DNA of 64,000 nucleotides from Paraburkholderia sp. (GCF_004298475.1 NZ_SCRP01000009.1:62001-126000); one strand, 5' to 3'; counted from the first letter of the stretch, positions 44,892-54,507 are shown. A program made the numbers and translations. Notes: generated by a model not told the origin, from the sequence alone.

Positions 44892-45544
44892 GGCGCCCGG
44901 CCCGCGCGTAGCGCCATCGTCCGCCGATATGCCCTGACAGCATCCAGCATGCCCGCGCGGCGTGTGTCCGGCAGCGCGAAGCGGCGCCAGACATGCTCGG
45001 CCACGAACATGACGCCGACGAGCGGCAACGCGAAGTAATTGGCGAACGTCGACCATTCGACGATTGGCGCCGTCGCAAACAGCACCGTCGAAATCGCGGC
45101 GATCACGACGAAAAAGAGCGTCCACGCCACGGTGATCTGTCGCGTATAGCGCTTGACGGGCGGCGTGAGCGAGCCGTCCATCATCGCGGCAAACTGCGTG
45201 CACAGCGGCTCGCGGCCGGGCAGCAGCGTGCTGCCGAACACCAGCGCGAGCGCCAGGTTGAAACCGGCGTGCTCCAGATAAAGGCCCCACGCGAAGTGCT
45301 GCGCGAGCGGCTCGCGCGCGAACCACAGCGCGGCGCAGGCCAGTGCCCACAGCGGCAGCAGCCAGCCTCGCCGCTTCGAGCGCGCCGCAGCCGAGAACGC
45401 GATCACGAACAGCGGCGCAAGCACGAGCGCGAGCCCGAAGCCGTGTTCGCCCGGCGTGGCGGCCGCATGGTGCGCGCCGGCCTCGTAGACCAGCAATCCG
45501 GCGAACGCGGCCCCGCCGCGCGCGATGGGCTTCAGCGCGCGCAC
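44888..45544 (-). CDS. COG4648-type inner membrane protein (ApeG-like)
   Basis: 218-aa membrane protein with about five hydrophobic segments (GLALVLAPLFVIAFSAA, WLLPLWALACAALWF, the GFNLALALVFGSTLLPGREP segment, WTLFFVVIAAISTVLF, YFALPLVGVMFVAEHVW). The GREPLCTQFAAMMDGSLTPPVKRYTRQIT block is the family signature, regularly found in aryl-polyene-like clusters. Role unknown, perhaps a scaffold for the synthase. First gene of the ten-gene minus-strand operon. Confidence 0.87.
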   Translation of the reverse strand: MRALKPIARGGAAFAGLLVYEAGAHHAAATPGEHGFGLALVLAPLFVIAFSAAARSKRRGWLLPLWALACAALWFAREPLAQHFAWGLYLEHAGFNLALALVFGSTLLPGREPLCTQFAAMMDGSLTPPVKRYTRQITVAWTLFFVVIAAISTVLFATAPIVEWSTFANYFALPLVGVMFVAEHVWRRFALPDTRRAGMLDAVRAYRRTMALRAGRAP

Positions 45545-46136
45545 CGGGTTGCCTCGGCGCGCGTCGGCGCCGGCCGCACGGCGTCCTTCCGGCCGCAGTG
45601 CGACGGGCTGCGGCAGAGGGAAGGGCTTGCCAGTAGAAAAACGGATAAATTGTGCTGCATGTCTGGAAACGTCAGGGCAGGACGTCGAAACCGGTTCGAA
45701 TCGGTTGGTATGGGTTAGACCGATCCGCGAGACGTCGGGTCAAACCATCGAACCATACGAAAGGCTTTCGGCGGGGGTTGGCCGGTGCGTATCAGCGGCC
45801 ACATTTTAGAGTGCCGCGAGGGGGGGAGACTACCGGGCGGGCACGGATTTTGTAACGTTTTGTATGGGATATCGCCCGAAAGACAGCGGGGCCGCCTGCC
45901 GGAGGAGCCCGTATTGGCTGCCATTGGATGAGGCGTTCCGTACATCTGCGCCAGAACATCCGGCGCGGGAAAGAATCGAACTGTCTGTAACCATTCGCGC
46001 TATACGGGCCATATCCCTTCGGCTAGAATGCACGCAAATTTAGCGTTCCCAAAATATACTATTCAAGTGGGGGCTGAATGCCGGGTTAGCTGCGCAGCCC
46101 ACGCGCCCTCGCACAAAATTCCCGTCTGCAAGCATC
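45545..46136. other. Divergent control region of the polyene-like cluster
   Basis: 592 bp between the two transcription units. Near the minus-strand operon lies a near-perfect 18-bp palindrome (45689-45706, AACCGG-TTCGAA-TCGGTT). Near the ACP gene, a TATACT at 46055-46060 could be a -10 element, with a weak -35. Direct AACCAT repeats occur around 45746-45760. No regulator gene adjoins the cluster. Confidence 0.5.
45689..45706. promoter_or_regulatory. Palindromic site upstream of the polyene-like operon
   Basis: AACCGGTTCGAATCGGTT, symmetric but for one base pair, 145 bp upstream of the first minus-strand gene. It has the form of a dimeric regulator site. No binding protein can be named. Confidence 0.4.
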
Positions 46137-46397
46137 ATGAATGAACTGGAAAAGGAACTCGCTACGTTAATGATCAGCGAGCTGAACCTGGAGGACATCC
46201 AGCCGGAAACCGTATCGGCCGACACGCCGCTGTACGGCGACGGTTTCGGACTCGACTCCATCGACATTCTGGAAATTGCGCTGCTGATTTCGAAGAAATA
46301 TGGCTTCGAATTGCGTTCAGATAATCCGGATAACGAAAAGATTTTTGCGACGCTCGGCGCATTGAGCGCGTATATCGCCGCGCATCGCACGCGCTGA
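46137..46397 (+). CDS. Acyl carrier protein of the polyene-like cluster
   Basis: 86-aa ACP. The phosphopantetheine-accepting Ser41 is in FGLDSIDILE, within an acidic helix II as usual. It carries growing chains between the ketosynthases, ketoreductase and dehydratases of the cluster. It is the only ACP gene seen here, whereas known aryl-polyene clusters often encode two. First gene of the plus-strand unit, divergent from the main operon. Confidence 0.92.
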   Translation: MNELEKELATLMISELNLEDIQPETVSADTPLYGDGFGLDSIDILEIALLISKKYGFELRSDNPDNEKIFATLGALSAYIAAHRTR

Positions 46398-46450
46398 GCA
46401 CACTGCACGTCGTTCACACGGGGAGCACCTCAAATGGGAGTGATGAGTCG

Positions 46451-47167
46451 ATGCGCGCGCTCGTGACGGGTGGCAGCGGCGCGCTGGGGCAGGCCATCGG
46501 CGAGGCGCTCGCCCAGGCCGGCCATGAGGTCTGGCTCCACGCGAACCGCAATCTCGCCCAGGCCGAAGCGTGCGCGCAGCGCATCGCCGCGTCGGGCGGC
46601 ATCGCCCATGCGATTGCATTCGACGTGACCGACGCCGATGCGGCGCAAGCCGCGCTCGCGCAACTGGCCGACGAGGCGCCGGTGCAGATCCTCGTCAATA
46701 ACGCGGGCATTCACGACGACGCCCCGATGGCCGGGATGACGCAACAGCAGTGGCGTCGCGTGATCGATGTCTCGCTCAACGGTTTTTTCAACGTCACGCA
46801 GCCGCTGTTGCTGCCGATGATCCGCACGCGCTGGGGGCGCATCGTCAATATTGCGTCGGTGGCGGGCGTGATGGGCAATCGCGGCCAGACGAACTACGCA
46901 GCCGCGAAAGCCGGCCTGATCGGCGCGACGAAGTCGCTTGCGCTCGAACTGGCGTCGCGCGGCATCACGGTGAATGCCGTTGCGCCCGGCATCGTCGCTT
47001 CGCCGATGGCCGCGCAGGCCTTTCCGTCCGAGCGCATCAAGCAACTGGTTCCGGCGCAGCGCGCGGGCCAGCCAGAAGAAGTCGCGGCGATGGTCGCCTA
47101 TCTGGTGTCCGATGCTGCCGCCTATGTCACGGGCCAGGTTCTGCAGATCAACGGCGGTCTCGCATGA
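46451..47167 (+). CDS. 3-oxoacyl-ACP reductase (FabG/ApeQ-like)
   Basis: 238-aa short-chain dehydrogenase reducing the 3-oxoacyl-ACP with NADPH. The coenzyme motif TGGSGALG is at residues 6-13, NNAG near 83, and the catalytic Ser, Tyr and Lys are in NIASVAGV and NYAAAKAG. The C-terminal VTGQVLQINGGLA is typical of FabG. GGGAG precedes the ATG. Overlaps the glycosyltransferase by 4 nt (ATGA). Confidence 0.92.
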   Translation: MRALVTGGSGALGQAIGEALAQAGHEVWLHANRNLAQAEACAQRIAASGGIAHAIAFDVTDADAAQAALAQLADEAPVQILVNNAGIHDDAPMAGMTQQQWRRVIDVSLNGFFNVTQPLLLPMIRTRWGRIVNIASVAGVMGNRGQTNYAAAKAGLIGATKSLALELASRGITVNAVAPGIVASPMAAQAFPSERIKQLVPAQRAGQPEEVAAMVAYLVSDAAAYVTGQVLQINGGLA

Positions 47168-47958
47168 CTCGTCGCGCGGGTGATTCCATGGCGGGCGCCG
47201 ATGTTTCATCCACTCACCTTGTTCTCATTCCCAGTTACAACCCTGGAATGAAAGTGGACGAAACGGTGCGCATGGCGCGCGACCAGTGGAACCCGGTCTG
47301 GGTGATCGTGGACGGCAGCACCGACGGCAGCGCCGGGCGTCTTGCGGCGATGGCCGAACGCGATCCGGGGCTGCGCGTCGTCGTGCTGCCGCGCAATCGG
47401 GGCAAGGGCGCTGCCGTGCTGGCGGGAATCGACGCCGCCGCCGCGCTCGGCTTCACACACGCGCTCGTGATGGACTCCGACGGTCAGCATCCCGCCAATT
47501 TGATTCCCGCGTTCATGGCGGCATCGAAGGCCGACCCCGATGCGATGGTGCTCGGCAGGCCGCAGTTCGATGAGAGCGCGCCGCGCGTGCGCGTGCAGGG
47601 GCGGCGTCTTTCGAACCTGTGGGCGAACGTCGAGACGTTATGGGCGGGCATCGGCGATTCGCTGTATGGCTTTCGCGTCTACCCGATCGCGCCGCTGGCG
47701 ACGATCATGCATCAACACAGATGGATGCGCCGTTTCGATTTCGACCCGGAAGTTGCCGTGCGACTGTGCTGGCGCGGCGTCCGCCCGATCAACATCGACG
47801 CCCCGGTGCGCTATTACGCGGCACACGAAGGCGGCGTGTCGCATTTCAATTACGTCCGCGACAACGTGCTGTTGACGTGGATGCATCTGCGGCTCGTTGC
47901 CGGGTTTCTGTTGCGGCTGCCGTTGCTTATCGTGCGCCGGTTCATACGCGGCGTGTAA
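47164..47958 (+). CDS. Family 2 glycosyltransferase of the polyene-like cluster
   Basis: 264-aa GT-A enzyme. HLVLIPSYNPG at the N-terminus, VIVDGSTDGSAG, the metal-binding MDSDGQHP (DxD-like) and RRFDFDPEVAVRL match the dolichol-phosphate-mannose-synthase-like group present in aryl-polyene clusters. A C-terminal hydrophobic stretch (LRLVAGFLLRLPLLIV) may tether it to the membrane. It would add a sugar to the lipid product or its carrier. Coupled to the reductase by a 4-nt overlap. Confidence 0.9.
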   Translation: MTRRAGDSMAGADVSSTHLVLIPSYNPGMKVDETVRMARDQWNPVWVIVDGSTDGSAGRLAAMAERDPGLRVVVLPRNRGKGAAVLAGIDAAAALGFTHALVMDSDGQHPANLIPAFMAASKADPDAMVLGRPQFDESAPRVRVQGRRLSNLWANVETLWAGIGDSLYGFRVYPIAPLATIMHQHRWMRRFDFDPEVAVRLCWRGVRPINIDAPVRYYAAHEGGVSHFNYVRDNVLLTWMHLRLVAGFLLRLPLLIVRRFIRGV

Positions 47959-48010
47959 TTTGCGCTGCGCGCGATGACCTGTCCACATGCCGCGTCGCAA
48001 TTGAGCCCCT

Positions 48011-48391
48011 GTGGCCGAACCAGAAAGCTATCTTCTTCGGACATTCCTCGTTTTGCTGCTGTGCGCGATGCTGCCCATGAGCGGGCTGGCAGCCACCGGG
48101 CTGGCGGGACAATCTCCGATGCAGGAGTCGATGCCGATGCACGATCACGGCGCCAGCCCGGCCGCCATGGCCGGTTGCGACATGATGATGAAGTCGTCGA
48201 AGGCGGGCAAGGCGAAGCACGCCGTTTGCAGCGCCATGGCCCAGTGCCAGTTCGCCAGCATCTTCTACCCGCCTGTGCGGCCAACCGTCATGCATCCCAT
48301 GCCTGCCGGCAATCAGGCCGTCTTCCACTACGTAGCGTCGCTTTCCGTCCGTGAGCCGGGCGGCTTCTGGCGTCCTCCTCGATCCATCTGA
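48011..48391 (+). CDS. Exported Met/His-rich metal-resistance protein (CopL/CzcI-like)
   Basis: 126-aa protein with an N-terminal hydrophobic export signal ([17 protein letters not shown]) and a metal-binding stretch [16 protein letters not shown], and CSAMAQCQF. The Pro/Arg end GFWRPPRSI is typical of the small periplasmic proteins next to czc/cop pumps. The start is a GTG at 48011. It stands before the broken cusA-cusF remnants, so it was probably the first gene of the copper operon. Confidence 0.75.
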   Translation: MAEPESYLLRTFLVLLLCAMLPMSGLAATGLAGQSPMQESMPMHDHGASPAAMAGCDMMMKSSKAGKAKHAVCSAMAQCQFASIFYPPVRPTVMHPMPAGNQAVFHYVASLSVREPGGFWRPPRSI

Positions 48392-48446
48392 TCCCAACCT
48401 GACTGGTTCGCCGCGCTCGCGGCGAGGTCGTCCTGTATCCAGGACG

Positions 48447-48665
48447 TGGATCGGCCATGGCGCGGGTTCGGAAGTCATGCAGCGCATCGCCGCGCCGATG
48501 GTGGGCGGTATGGTCACGGCACCGCTTCTCTCGATGTTCGTCATTCCCGCCGCGTGGCTCCTGTTGCAGCGCCGTCGCGTAAGACAAAGACACGATGCAC
48601 AGTCACTTGATGCCGTTCCTTCCGGCACAGAAGTGCCCATTACCGAACCCGGAGAGATTCAATGA
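48447..48665 (+). pseudogene. cusA: C-terminal remnant of a CusA/CzcA-type RND metal efflux pump
   Basis: The frame reads [20 protein letters not shown] then [21 protein letters not shown], which is the last membrane segment of CusA-type pumps, and continues to a stop overlapping the next ATG by 4 nt. The other roughly 1000 residues are missing. The native C-terminus and junction to cusF survive, so a deletion removed everything upstream. Confidence 0.85.
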
Positions 48666-49023
48666 AGAACATGCTTGTTGCTGTCGCAACGCTTGCAGCT
48701 GCGTTTGCAGCCACTGCGGCGGCCCCTGCTTCGCGGCTGATGCCATGGCAGGCATGAACATGTCGGCGAAGTCTTCCGCGACGCACCCGGCGATGAACAA
48801 CGCGCTGGCTAACGCCGAAGTCAGGAAGGTGAATGTCGCGAACGGAATGATCACCTTGAAACACGGCGCGCTGGAAAACATCGGCATGCCGCCGATGATC
48901 ATGGCCTATAAGGCGAAGGACGCCGACATGGTCAAACGGGTTCATGAAGGCGATAAGGTCAAGGTGCGCATCGAAAACATCGACGGCACGCCGACCATCG
49001 TGAAACTGGAAAAGCAGTCTTGA
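48662..49023 (+). pseudogene. cusF: CusF-like periplasmic copper chaperone with a frameshift in the signal peptide
   Basis: The ATG at 48662 (SD GGAG) gives a good signal peptide [20 protein letters not shown], but after PAS the frame leads to an early stop. The CusF domain lies in the next frame: VRKVNVANGMITLKHGALEN then IGMPPMIMAYKAKD, with the Met and Trp/His-type copper site region. Adding one T near 48730 restores PAFAADAMAGMNM across the join. A cytoplasmic form could start at the ATG at 48748. A sequencing error is the other possibility. Confidence 0.8.
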
Positions 49024-49081
49024 CGAGTTGTTGATACGGTGGCCGCAGGGCAGTCGCAGTGGATCGTTATGGCAACGTGCG

Positions 49082-49324
49082 CTATCGGTTCTCGCTCGCC
49101 TGACCGGGCGTCCCGGACCCTTGTCGCGGCCAGTCGACGAATGCGAGCACCCAGAGCCCCAGCAGGTTCAGCATCGGAACGAGCGCGAGAATTGCCCAGA
49201 GCGGGGAAAGACCGATTCGCGTGAGGATCCGCCCAATGGGGTAAAGCAGCACCACAGCCATGATCACAAAGACGAGCCAATGTGCGGCTCCGTATCCGGC
49301 CATACCGTTCCACTGATACATCAC
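49082..49324 (-). CDS. Small two-segment membrane protein
   Basis: 80-aa protein with hydrophobic segments at about residues 14-30 (AHWLVFVIMAVVLLYPI) and 42-62 (PLWAILALVPMLNLLGLWVL), and a short polar tail. The YPIGRILTRIGLSPLWAIL pattern recurs in small membrane proteins next to copper genes in Burkholderia, though that is from memory. GGAGG precedes the ATG. It reads against the copper genes. Confidence 0.75.
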   Translation of the reverse strand: MMYQWNGMAGYGAAHWLVFVIMAVVLLYPIGRILTRIGLSPLWAILALVPMLNLLGLWVLAFVDWPRQGSGTPGQASENR

Positions 49325-49806
49325 GATGCACCTCCTCGTTGTGATTGCGATCTTTGCTGATAACGGAACACAGTATGGGGCAGCCCCAATCGCTTCGGAT
49401 GTCGAACAGGGTATGTTTACTATCTACGATGCTAGCACTGCTGGATTCTTCCGCGGCATCTGCGGCGACCCGTCGCAGAGGACCGCGGCGTGACCGCAGG
49501 ATCGATGCGCAACCTTGGCCTGGGCATCCGCACCGCATACCGTTCCCGTGACAACGCCCGATCAATGCCAACAGATCATGCTCTATACGTGCAGGTCTAT
49601 GATGTAAGCCGCGTTTTCCAGAACGACAGCCCCATTGTCGACATTCCCGCTGGGGGAAGATCAAGCGCAATCTGCGGTTGGCTTCTTTATGCCCGGCGTC
49701 AGCGGCCGATGAGAATGACAACCCGGTCGCTTGAGTTCGCGCGAAAATTCGAATTGTGCAGCAAATTGGAAAGTGGTACCTGCGCAGATGGCAAAGGAGT
49801 ATCACG
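49325..49806. other. Intergenic region upstream of the copper ATPase
   Basis: About 480 bp without a gene. It contains a 13-bp palindrome TGGGGCAGCCCCA (49376-49388) and a large imperfect hairpin at 49451-49488 (CCGCGG and TCTGCG pairing with CGCAGA and CCGCGG). No CueR-type operator (ACCTTCC...GGAAGGT) was recognised. Confidence 0.45.
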
Positions 49807-52098
49807 ATGAGCGGTCAACGTAGCGAAGACAGGTCATCTCAACAACGGATTCCCGGGCACTCATCCTCCGTCACGCATCTTGTGCACGACATGGATGAGC
49901 ACCATGCGGGCGCCGGGCACGAGCACCACGGACATGCCCATCACGATGAAGATCACTCCGCGCCCGCCGAGCCTTGGCCACCTGTACCGGAAGGCACCAT
50001 CTACACGTGTCCGATGCACCCGGAGATACGCCAGGACCATCCTGGCCAGTGTCCCAGGTGCGGCATGACTCTGGAGCCGGTTCTACCCGGCATCGATGAA
50101 GGCGAGAATCCGGAGCTGGCCGATTTTCGGCGGCGCTTCTGGTGGACGCTGCCGCTCACTGCGGTTGTCTTCGTACTGGCGATGTTCGGCCATGGCCTCG
50201 AACTGATGTCCACGTCGGCCGGGAACTGGATTGAGTTCGTCCTTGCCACGCCCGTTACGTTATGGGCCGGCTTTCCGTTCTTCAAGCGATGCGTTCGCTC
50301 GTTTCTCAACCGCAGTCCGAACATGTGGACGCTCATCGGGCTCGGAACAGGCGCAGCCTATTTCTACAGCGTCGTCGCCACCGTCTTTCCGGGGATATTT
50401 CCCGCGACGTACAGCGCTCACGGGCGAGTCGGTGTCTATTTTGAAGCCGCAGCAGTCATCATTTCCCTCACGTTGCTTGGGCAACTACTCGAATTGAAGG
50501 CCCGTTCGCAAACGTCCGCCGCCATCAAGGCGCTTCTTGGTCTCGCGCCCAAAACTGCGCGGCGCATCAACGCGGACGGCTCAGAGGAAGATGTTCCGTT
50601 GTCCCACGTGCACGTGGGCGAACTTCTTCGAGTGCGGCCGGGCGAGAAAGTCCCCGTGGACGGCGTCGTGACCGAGGGCGCGAGTTCACTCGACGAATCG
50701 ATGATTACCGGCGAGCCCATTCCCGTGACGAAGCGCGTTGGCGACCATGTGGTGGGCGCGACGATGAATGCGACCGGCAGCCTTGTGATCCGGTCCGAAA
50801 AGGTCGGTTCCCAGACCGTGCTCTCGCAAATCATACAAATGGTCGTGCAGGCACAGCGCTCGCGAGCGCCCATGCAGCGGATGGCGGACAAGGTTGCGGG
50901 CGTGTTCGTCGTGGCGGTCGTCGGCGTCGCGCTGCTGACGTTCATCGTGTGGGGCCTGCTCGGGCCCGCGCCCAGTTGGGTATTCGGTTTCATCAACGCA
51001 GTGGCGGTGCTGATTATCGCGTGCCCTTGTGCGCTCGGACTCGCTACGCCGATGTCCATCATGGTTGCCACTGGCAGAGGCGCGTCAAACGGGGTGCTCT
51101 TTCGCGATGCAGCCGCCATTGAAAATCTGCGCAAAGTCGATGTTCTGATTGTCGACAAGACAGGAACACTGACCGAAGGACGTCCGGCCTTCGAGCGGGC
51201 AGTGGGGACGAATGGCTACGCCGCTGACGACGTCCTTCGACTTGCGGCGAGTATCGATCAGGGAAGCGAGCATCCGCTTGCTGCGGCGATTGTCGCGGCA
51301 GCGCGCGCAAAGAACCTGGCGCTGGAGCGCGCCGAGGACTTCGAATCCGCGACAGGCATCGGCGTGCGAGCGCGTGTTGACGGCCGGAAGGTGGCGTTGG
51401 GCAACACGGCCCTGATGCAGACTGATTCCGTTTCTGTCGATCTGCTGGCCACGGAAGCGGACAGCATGCGGTCACAGGGCGCGAGCGTCATGTACCTCGC
51501 AGTTGATGGCCGCCTGGCCGGTTTGTTGTCCGTGGCCGACCCGATCAAGGCGACGACGCCCGAAGCCCTCGCGACGTTGAAGGAAAACGGCATTCGTGTC
51601 GTGATGGCAACCGGCGACGGTGTGGCGACAGCAAAGGCTGTTGCCGGGAAGCTCGGCGTCGACGAATTCCATGGCGAGGTCAAACCCGCCGACAAACTCG
51701 ATCTGGTGACGAAGCTTCAGCAAGGCGGGCACGTTGTGGCGATGGCGGGAGACGGCATCAACGACGCGCCGGCGCTTGCAAAGGCCGATGTCGGCGTTGC
51801 CATGGGAACCGGCACGGACGTGGCAATGAGCAGCGCGCAGGTGACTCTCGTGAAGGGCGATCTGCGCGGCATCGCGCGTGCGCGGGCGTTGTCGGCGGCA
51901 ACCGTTGCGAACATGAAGCAGAACCTAGGCTTCGCGTTTGTGTACAACTCGCTCGGCATTCCACTGGCTGCCGGGGTGCTTTACCCGTTCACGGGATTGC
52001 TGCTCTCGCCGATGATTGCAGCGCTGGCCATGAGCCTGAGTTCCGCTTCAGTCGTCTCAAATGCGCTCAGGCTGCGTAACGCGCGAATCCAAGTTTGA
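49807..52098 (+). CDS. copA: Copper-transporting P1B-type ATPase (CopA-like)
   Basis: 763-aa copper export pump. The N-terminus is a His-rich stretch (residues 31-50) and a heavy-metal-binding YHS-like domain ([20 protein letters not shown]) in place of the usual HMA domains. Core motifs: the metal-site CPCALG, phosphorylation DKTGTLT, SEHPLA, and [10 protein letters not shown]. The His-rich N-terminus and the [13 protein letters not shown] end place it in the CopA/CopB group; the CPC motif favours Cu(I). SD GGAG before the ATG at 49807. It stands alone after the decayed cus remnants. Confidence 0.93.
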   Translation: MSGQRSEDRSSQQRIPGHSSSVTHLVHDMDEHHAGAGHEHHGHAHHDEDHSAPAEPWPPVPEGTIYTCPMHPEIRQDHPGQCPRCGMTLEPVLPGIDEGENPELADFRRRFWWTLPLTAVVFVLAMFGHGLELMSTSAGNWIEFVLATPVTLWAGFPFFKRCVRSFLNRSPNMWTLIGLGTGAAYFYSVVATVFPGIFPATYSAHGRVGVYFEAAAVIISLTLLGQLLELKARSQTSAAIKALLGLAPKTARRINADGSEEDVPLSHVHVGELLRVRPGEKVPVDGVVTEGASSLDESMITGEPIPVTKRVGDHVVGATMNATGSLVIRSEKVGSQTVLSQIIQMVVQAQRSRAPMQRMADKVAGVFVVAVVGVALLTFIVWGLLGPAPSWVFGFINAVAVLIIACPCALGLATPMSIMVATGRGASNGVLFRDAAAIENLRKVDVLIVDKTGTLTEGRPAFERAVGTNGYAADDVLRLAASIDQGSEHPLAAAIVAAARAKNLALERAEDFESATGIGVRARVDGRKVALGNTALMQTDSVSVDLLATEADSMRSQGASVMYLAVDGRLAGLLSVADPIKATTPEALATLKENGIRVVMATGDGVATAKAVAGKLGVDEFHGEVKPADKLDLVTKLQQGGHVVAMAGDGINDAPALAKADVGVAMGTGTDVAMSSAQVTLVKGDLRGIARARALSAATVANMKQNLGFAFVYNSLGIPLAAGVLYPFTGLLLSPMIAALAMSLSSASVVSNALRLRNARIQV

Positions 52099-52185
52099 TG
52101 TTGCGTGGGACTGCATGCGTGATGTCACTCGATGCTTTTTCCGCTGATGTCGTTCGTCGTTTTTCCGCTTTTTAAGGCACGGTGG

Positions 52186-53124
52186 CTACACGCAAACCTT
52201 GCGCTTACGCTTCGGTTTTTCGTCTGGCATTTTCGGGTCGCTCAGCAATTCGATTATCTTGCTTCGCAGCCATATGCTCGCCTGATCCTGCTCCTTGCTG
52301 CGATGCCAGTACAAATGCCATTCCAGCCTCGCCAGCGAAAACGGCAATTCGAAAATGCGCGCGTCATGGCGTTGCAGAAGCTGCATCGGAGCGGTGAGCG
52401 CAAGGTCGGTGCGCAAGGCGACGAGCGGTGCAACCATGTAATGTTGCACGCGCATGCGTATCTGCCGCTGTTTGCCGAGCCTTTTCATCTCTGCGTCGAC
52501 GAAGCCGCTTCCCTGGCGGCGGCTCGACACCTGAATATGGCCGAGCGCGAGGTAGTCGTCCATGCTCAGCGTGTCGCCCGTGAACGGGTGATCGTGACGC
52601 AGCATGCACGCGTAGCGGTCGCTGCCGAGCGGCGCCTGGCGCAGATGCGGGTCGTCCAGAAAGGGCACGTCGATTGCAAAGTCTATCTTGCCCGTTTCCA
52701 GCGCCGCGGCCACTTCGCTGCGCGGCGTGAAGTAGCACTCGATGTTCATGCCGGGCGCCTGTTGCTGAAGCAGCTCAGCGAGGGCCGGCAAGAGAATCGC
52801 CTCCGTCAAATCGGGCATGCTCAGCCGGAAAGTGCGTTGCGATATGGCGGGAACGAATACGTCGCCCGCCGTTGCGCTCGCTTCGAGCAGCTGCAGTGCC
52901 TCACGCACGCGCCCGACAATGTTTTCGGCGAGCGGCGTGGGCACCATTCCGGACGGCGAGCTGACGAAGAGCGGATCGTTCAACGCCTTGCGCATGCGCG
53001 CGAGCGCATTGCTCACAGCGGGTTGCGTAATGAAAAGCGCTTCAGCGGCACGCGTCAGATTGCGCTTTTCATAAATCGACGCGAATACGACGAACAGATT
53101 CAGATCCAGCTTCAGTGGACGCAT
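52186..53124 (-). CDS. LysR family transcriptional regulator
   Basis: 312-aa LTTR. The N-terminal HTH is DLNLFVVFASIYEKRNLTRAAEALFITQPAVSNAL, and the effector domain carries VPFLDDPHLRQAPLGSDRYA. The C-terminus ends in a basic tail (KPKRKRKVC). The NodD/TdcA-type N-terminus LKLDLNLFVVF is a subgroup mark. It lies 77 bp downstream of the acyl-CoA dehydrogenase stop on the same strand, so it probably regulates the fatty-acid-like operon next to it. Confidence 0.92.
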   Translation of the reverse strand: MRPLKLDLNLFVVFASIYEKRNLTRAAEALFITQPAVSNALARMRKALNDPLFVSSPSGMVPTPLAENIVGRVREALQLLEASATAGDVFVPAISQRTFRLSMPDLTEAILLPALAELLQQQAPGMNIECYFTPRSEVAAALETGKIDFAIDVPFLDDPHLRQAPLGSDRYACMLRHDHPFTGDTLSMDDYLALGHIQVSSRRQGSGFVDAEMKRLGKQRQIRMRVQHYMVAPLVALRTDLALTAPMQLLQRHDARIFELPFSLARLEWHLYWHRSKEQDQASIWLRSKIIELLSDPKMPDEKPKRKRKVCV

Positions 53125-53201
53125 TCAGACTCTCCGTTTGCAGACATCATAAACGAGCCAGCTGCGCCGCAGTTTCGTTGTAGTTTCGTTTCAATTGCGC
53201 T

Positions 53202-54452
53202 TTAATTGCGCGGCGCAATGTTCAGGTAGGCCGCCGACGATCCGAGCCGTTCCTTGCCGGCGCCGACTTCCATGCGCGCGATAGCCTGGAGATGCACCTC
53301 GTCCGGGCCATCCGCATAACGCAATGCGCGAGCCCAGGTCCAGTGATCGGCAAGCGGCGTGTCGGGACTCAGCCCCATCGCGCCGAATACCTGCATCGCG
53401 CGGTCGCACACGGTCGAATAGACCTGCGGGACCAGCGCCTTGATCATGGAGATCTCTTTGCGCGCCGCTTTCGCGCCCACTGTATCGAGGAGCCAGGCCG
53501 TTTTCAGCACGAGGAGCCGCGCCTGATCGATTTCAATCCGCGATTTCGCAATCCACTCGCTCACGCTACCGTGCTGATGCAGATATTTGCCGAAGGTCTT
53601 GCGCTCCTGCGCGCGCTCGGTCATCAGTTCGAGCGCCAGTTCCGACGCACCGATCGAGCGCATGCAATGGTGAATGCGTCCGGGTCCGAGCCGGGCCTGC
53701 GCAAGCGCGAAGCCGCTGCCTTCCTCGCCGAGCAGATTCGAAGCTGGTACACGGACATTCCTGAACGTCACCTCGCAATGTCCTTCCGGCGAGACGTGAT
53801 TCATGACGGGGATGTTCCGGACGATCGTCACGCCCGCTGTTCCCGCGGGCACCAGAATCATGCTTTGCTGCCGATGGCTTTCGGCGTCCGGGTCGGTCTT
53901 GCCCATGACGATGAACAGCTTGCAGTCGGGATGCGCGGCATTCGTGATGAACCACTTGCGGCCGTTGATTACATAGTCGTCGCCGTTGCGGCGAATGGAC
54001 GTCGTGATGTTCGTGGCGTCGGAGGAGGGCACGTCGGGCTCCGTCATGGTGAACGCGGAACGGATCTTGCCCTCGAGCAGCGGTGCGAGCCACGCCTCGC
54101 GTTGTGCAGGCGTCGCGAACATGTGCAGCAGTTCCATGTTGCCGGTGTCGGGCGCGTTGCAGTTAAAGACCTCCGAAGCCCACGACACACGACCCATGAC
54201 CTCGGCGAGCGGCGCGTATTCGAGGTTCGTGAGACGCGTGCCCGGCTCGTCGTCCTTCAAATGCGGCAGGAACAGATTCCACAACCCCTCGGCTTTGGCG
54301 ATGGCCTTCAGGTCCTCCATGAACGACACGGGATAGTGGCCCGCATGCACTTCGTCCAGCCACTGGCGCTGGCGCGGCACGATGTATTGGTTCATGAAGC
54401 TGTGCAGGCGGCGCAGCAGATCTTCGACCTTGGTGCTGTAAGCGAAATTCAT
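53202..54452 (-). CDS. Acyl-CoA dehydrogenase
   Basis: 416-aa FAD-dependent dehydrogenase oxidising an acyl-CoA to the 2-enoyl-CoA. The FAD-binding FTMTEPDVPSSDATNI and DYVINGRKWFITNAAHPDCK segments and the C-terminal RYADGPDEVHL (the ACAD10/11-like subgroup) are clear. It is the only complete enzyme in its operon; the next upstream genes survive only as fragments (54508-55200). Confidence 0.93.
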   Translation of the reverse strand: MNFAYSTKVEDLLRRLHSFMNQYIVPRQRQWLDEVHAGHYPVSFMEDLKAIAKAEGLWNLFLPHLKDDEPGTRLTNLEYAPLAEVMGRVSWASEVFNCNAPDTGNMELLHMFATPAQREAWLAPLLEGKIRSAFTMTEPDVPSSDATNITTSIRRNGDDYVINGRKWFITNAAHPDCKLFIVMGKTDPDAESHRQQSMILVPAGTAGVTIVRNIPVMNHVSPEGHCEVTFRNVRVPASNLLGEEGSGFALAQARLGPGRIHHCMRSIGASELALELMTERAQERKTFGKYLHQHGSVSEWIAKSRIEIDQARLLVLKTAWLLDTVGAKAARKEISMIKALVPQVYSTVCDRAMQVFGAMGLSPDTPLADHWTWARALRYADGPDEVHLQAIARMEVGAGKERLGSSAAYLNIAPRN

Positions 54453-54507
54453 GATGGGTTCCTTACGTGTGCTTGAGTACGGTTGTGTACGCTTATGTGA
54501 CGGTGCG

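Noticed and set aside
44892..45350. N-terminal extension of the ligase-dehydratase frame
   Set aside because: The extra 153 codons lie wholly over the COG4648 membrane protein in another frame. The ATG at 44891 overlaps the upstream stop by 4 nt.
48011..48100. CueR-type operator before the copper genes
   Set aside because: No ACCTTCC...GGAAGGT-like dyad with a 19-bp spacer is present here or before the copper ATPase.
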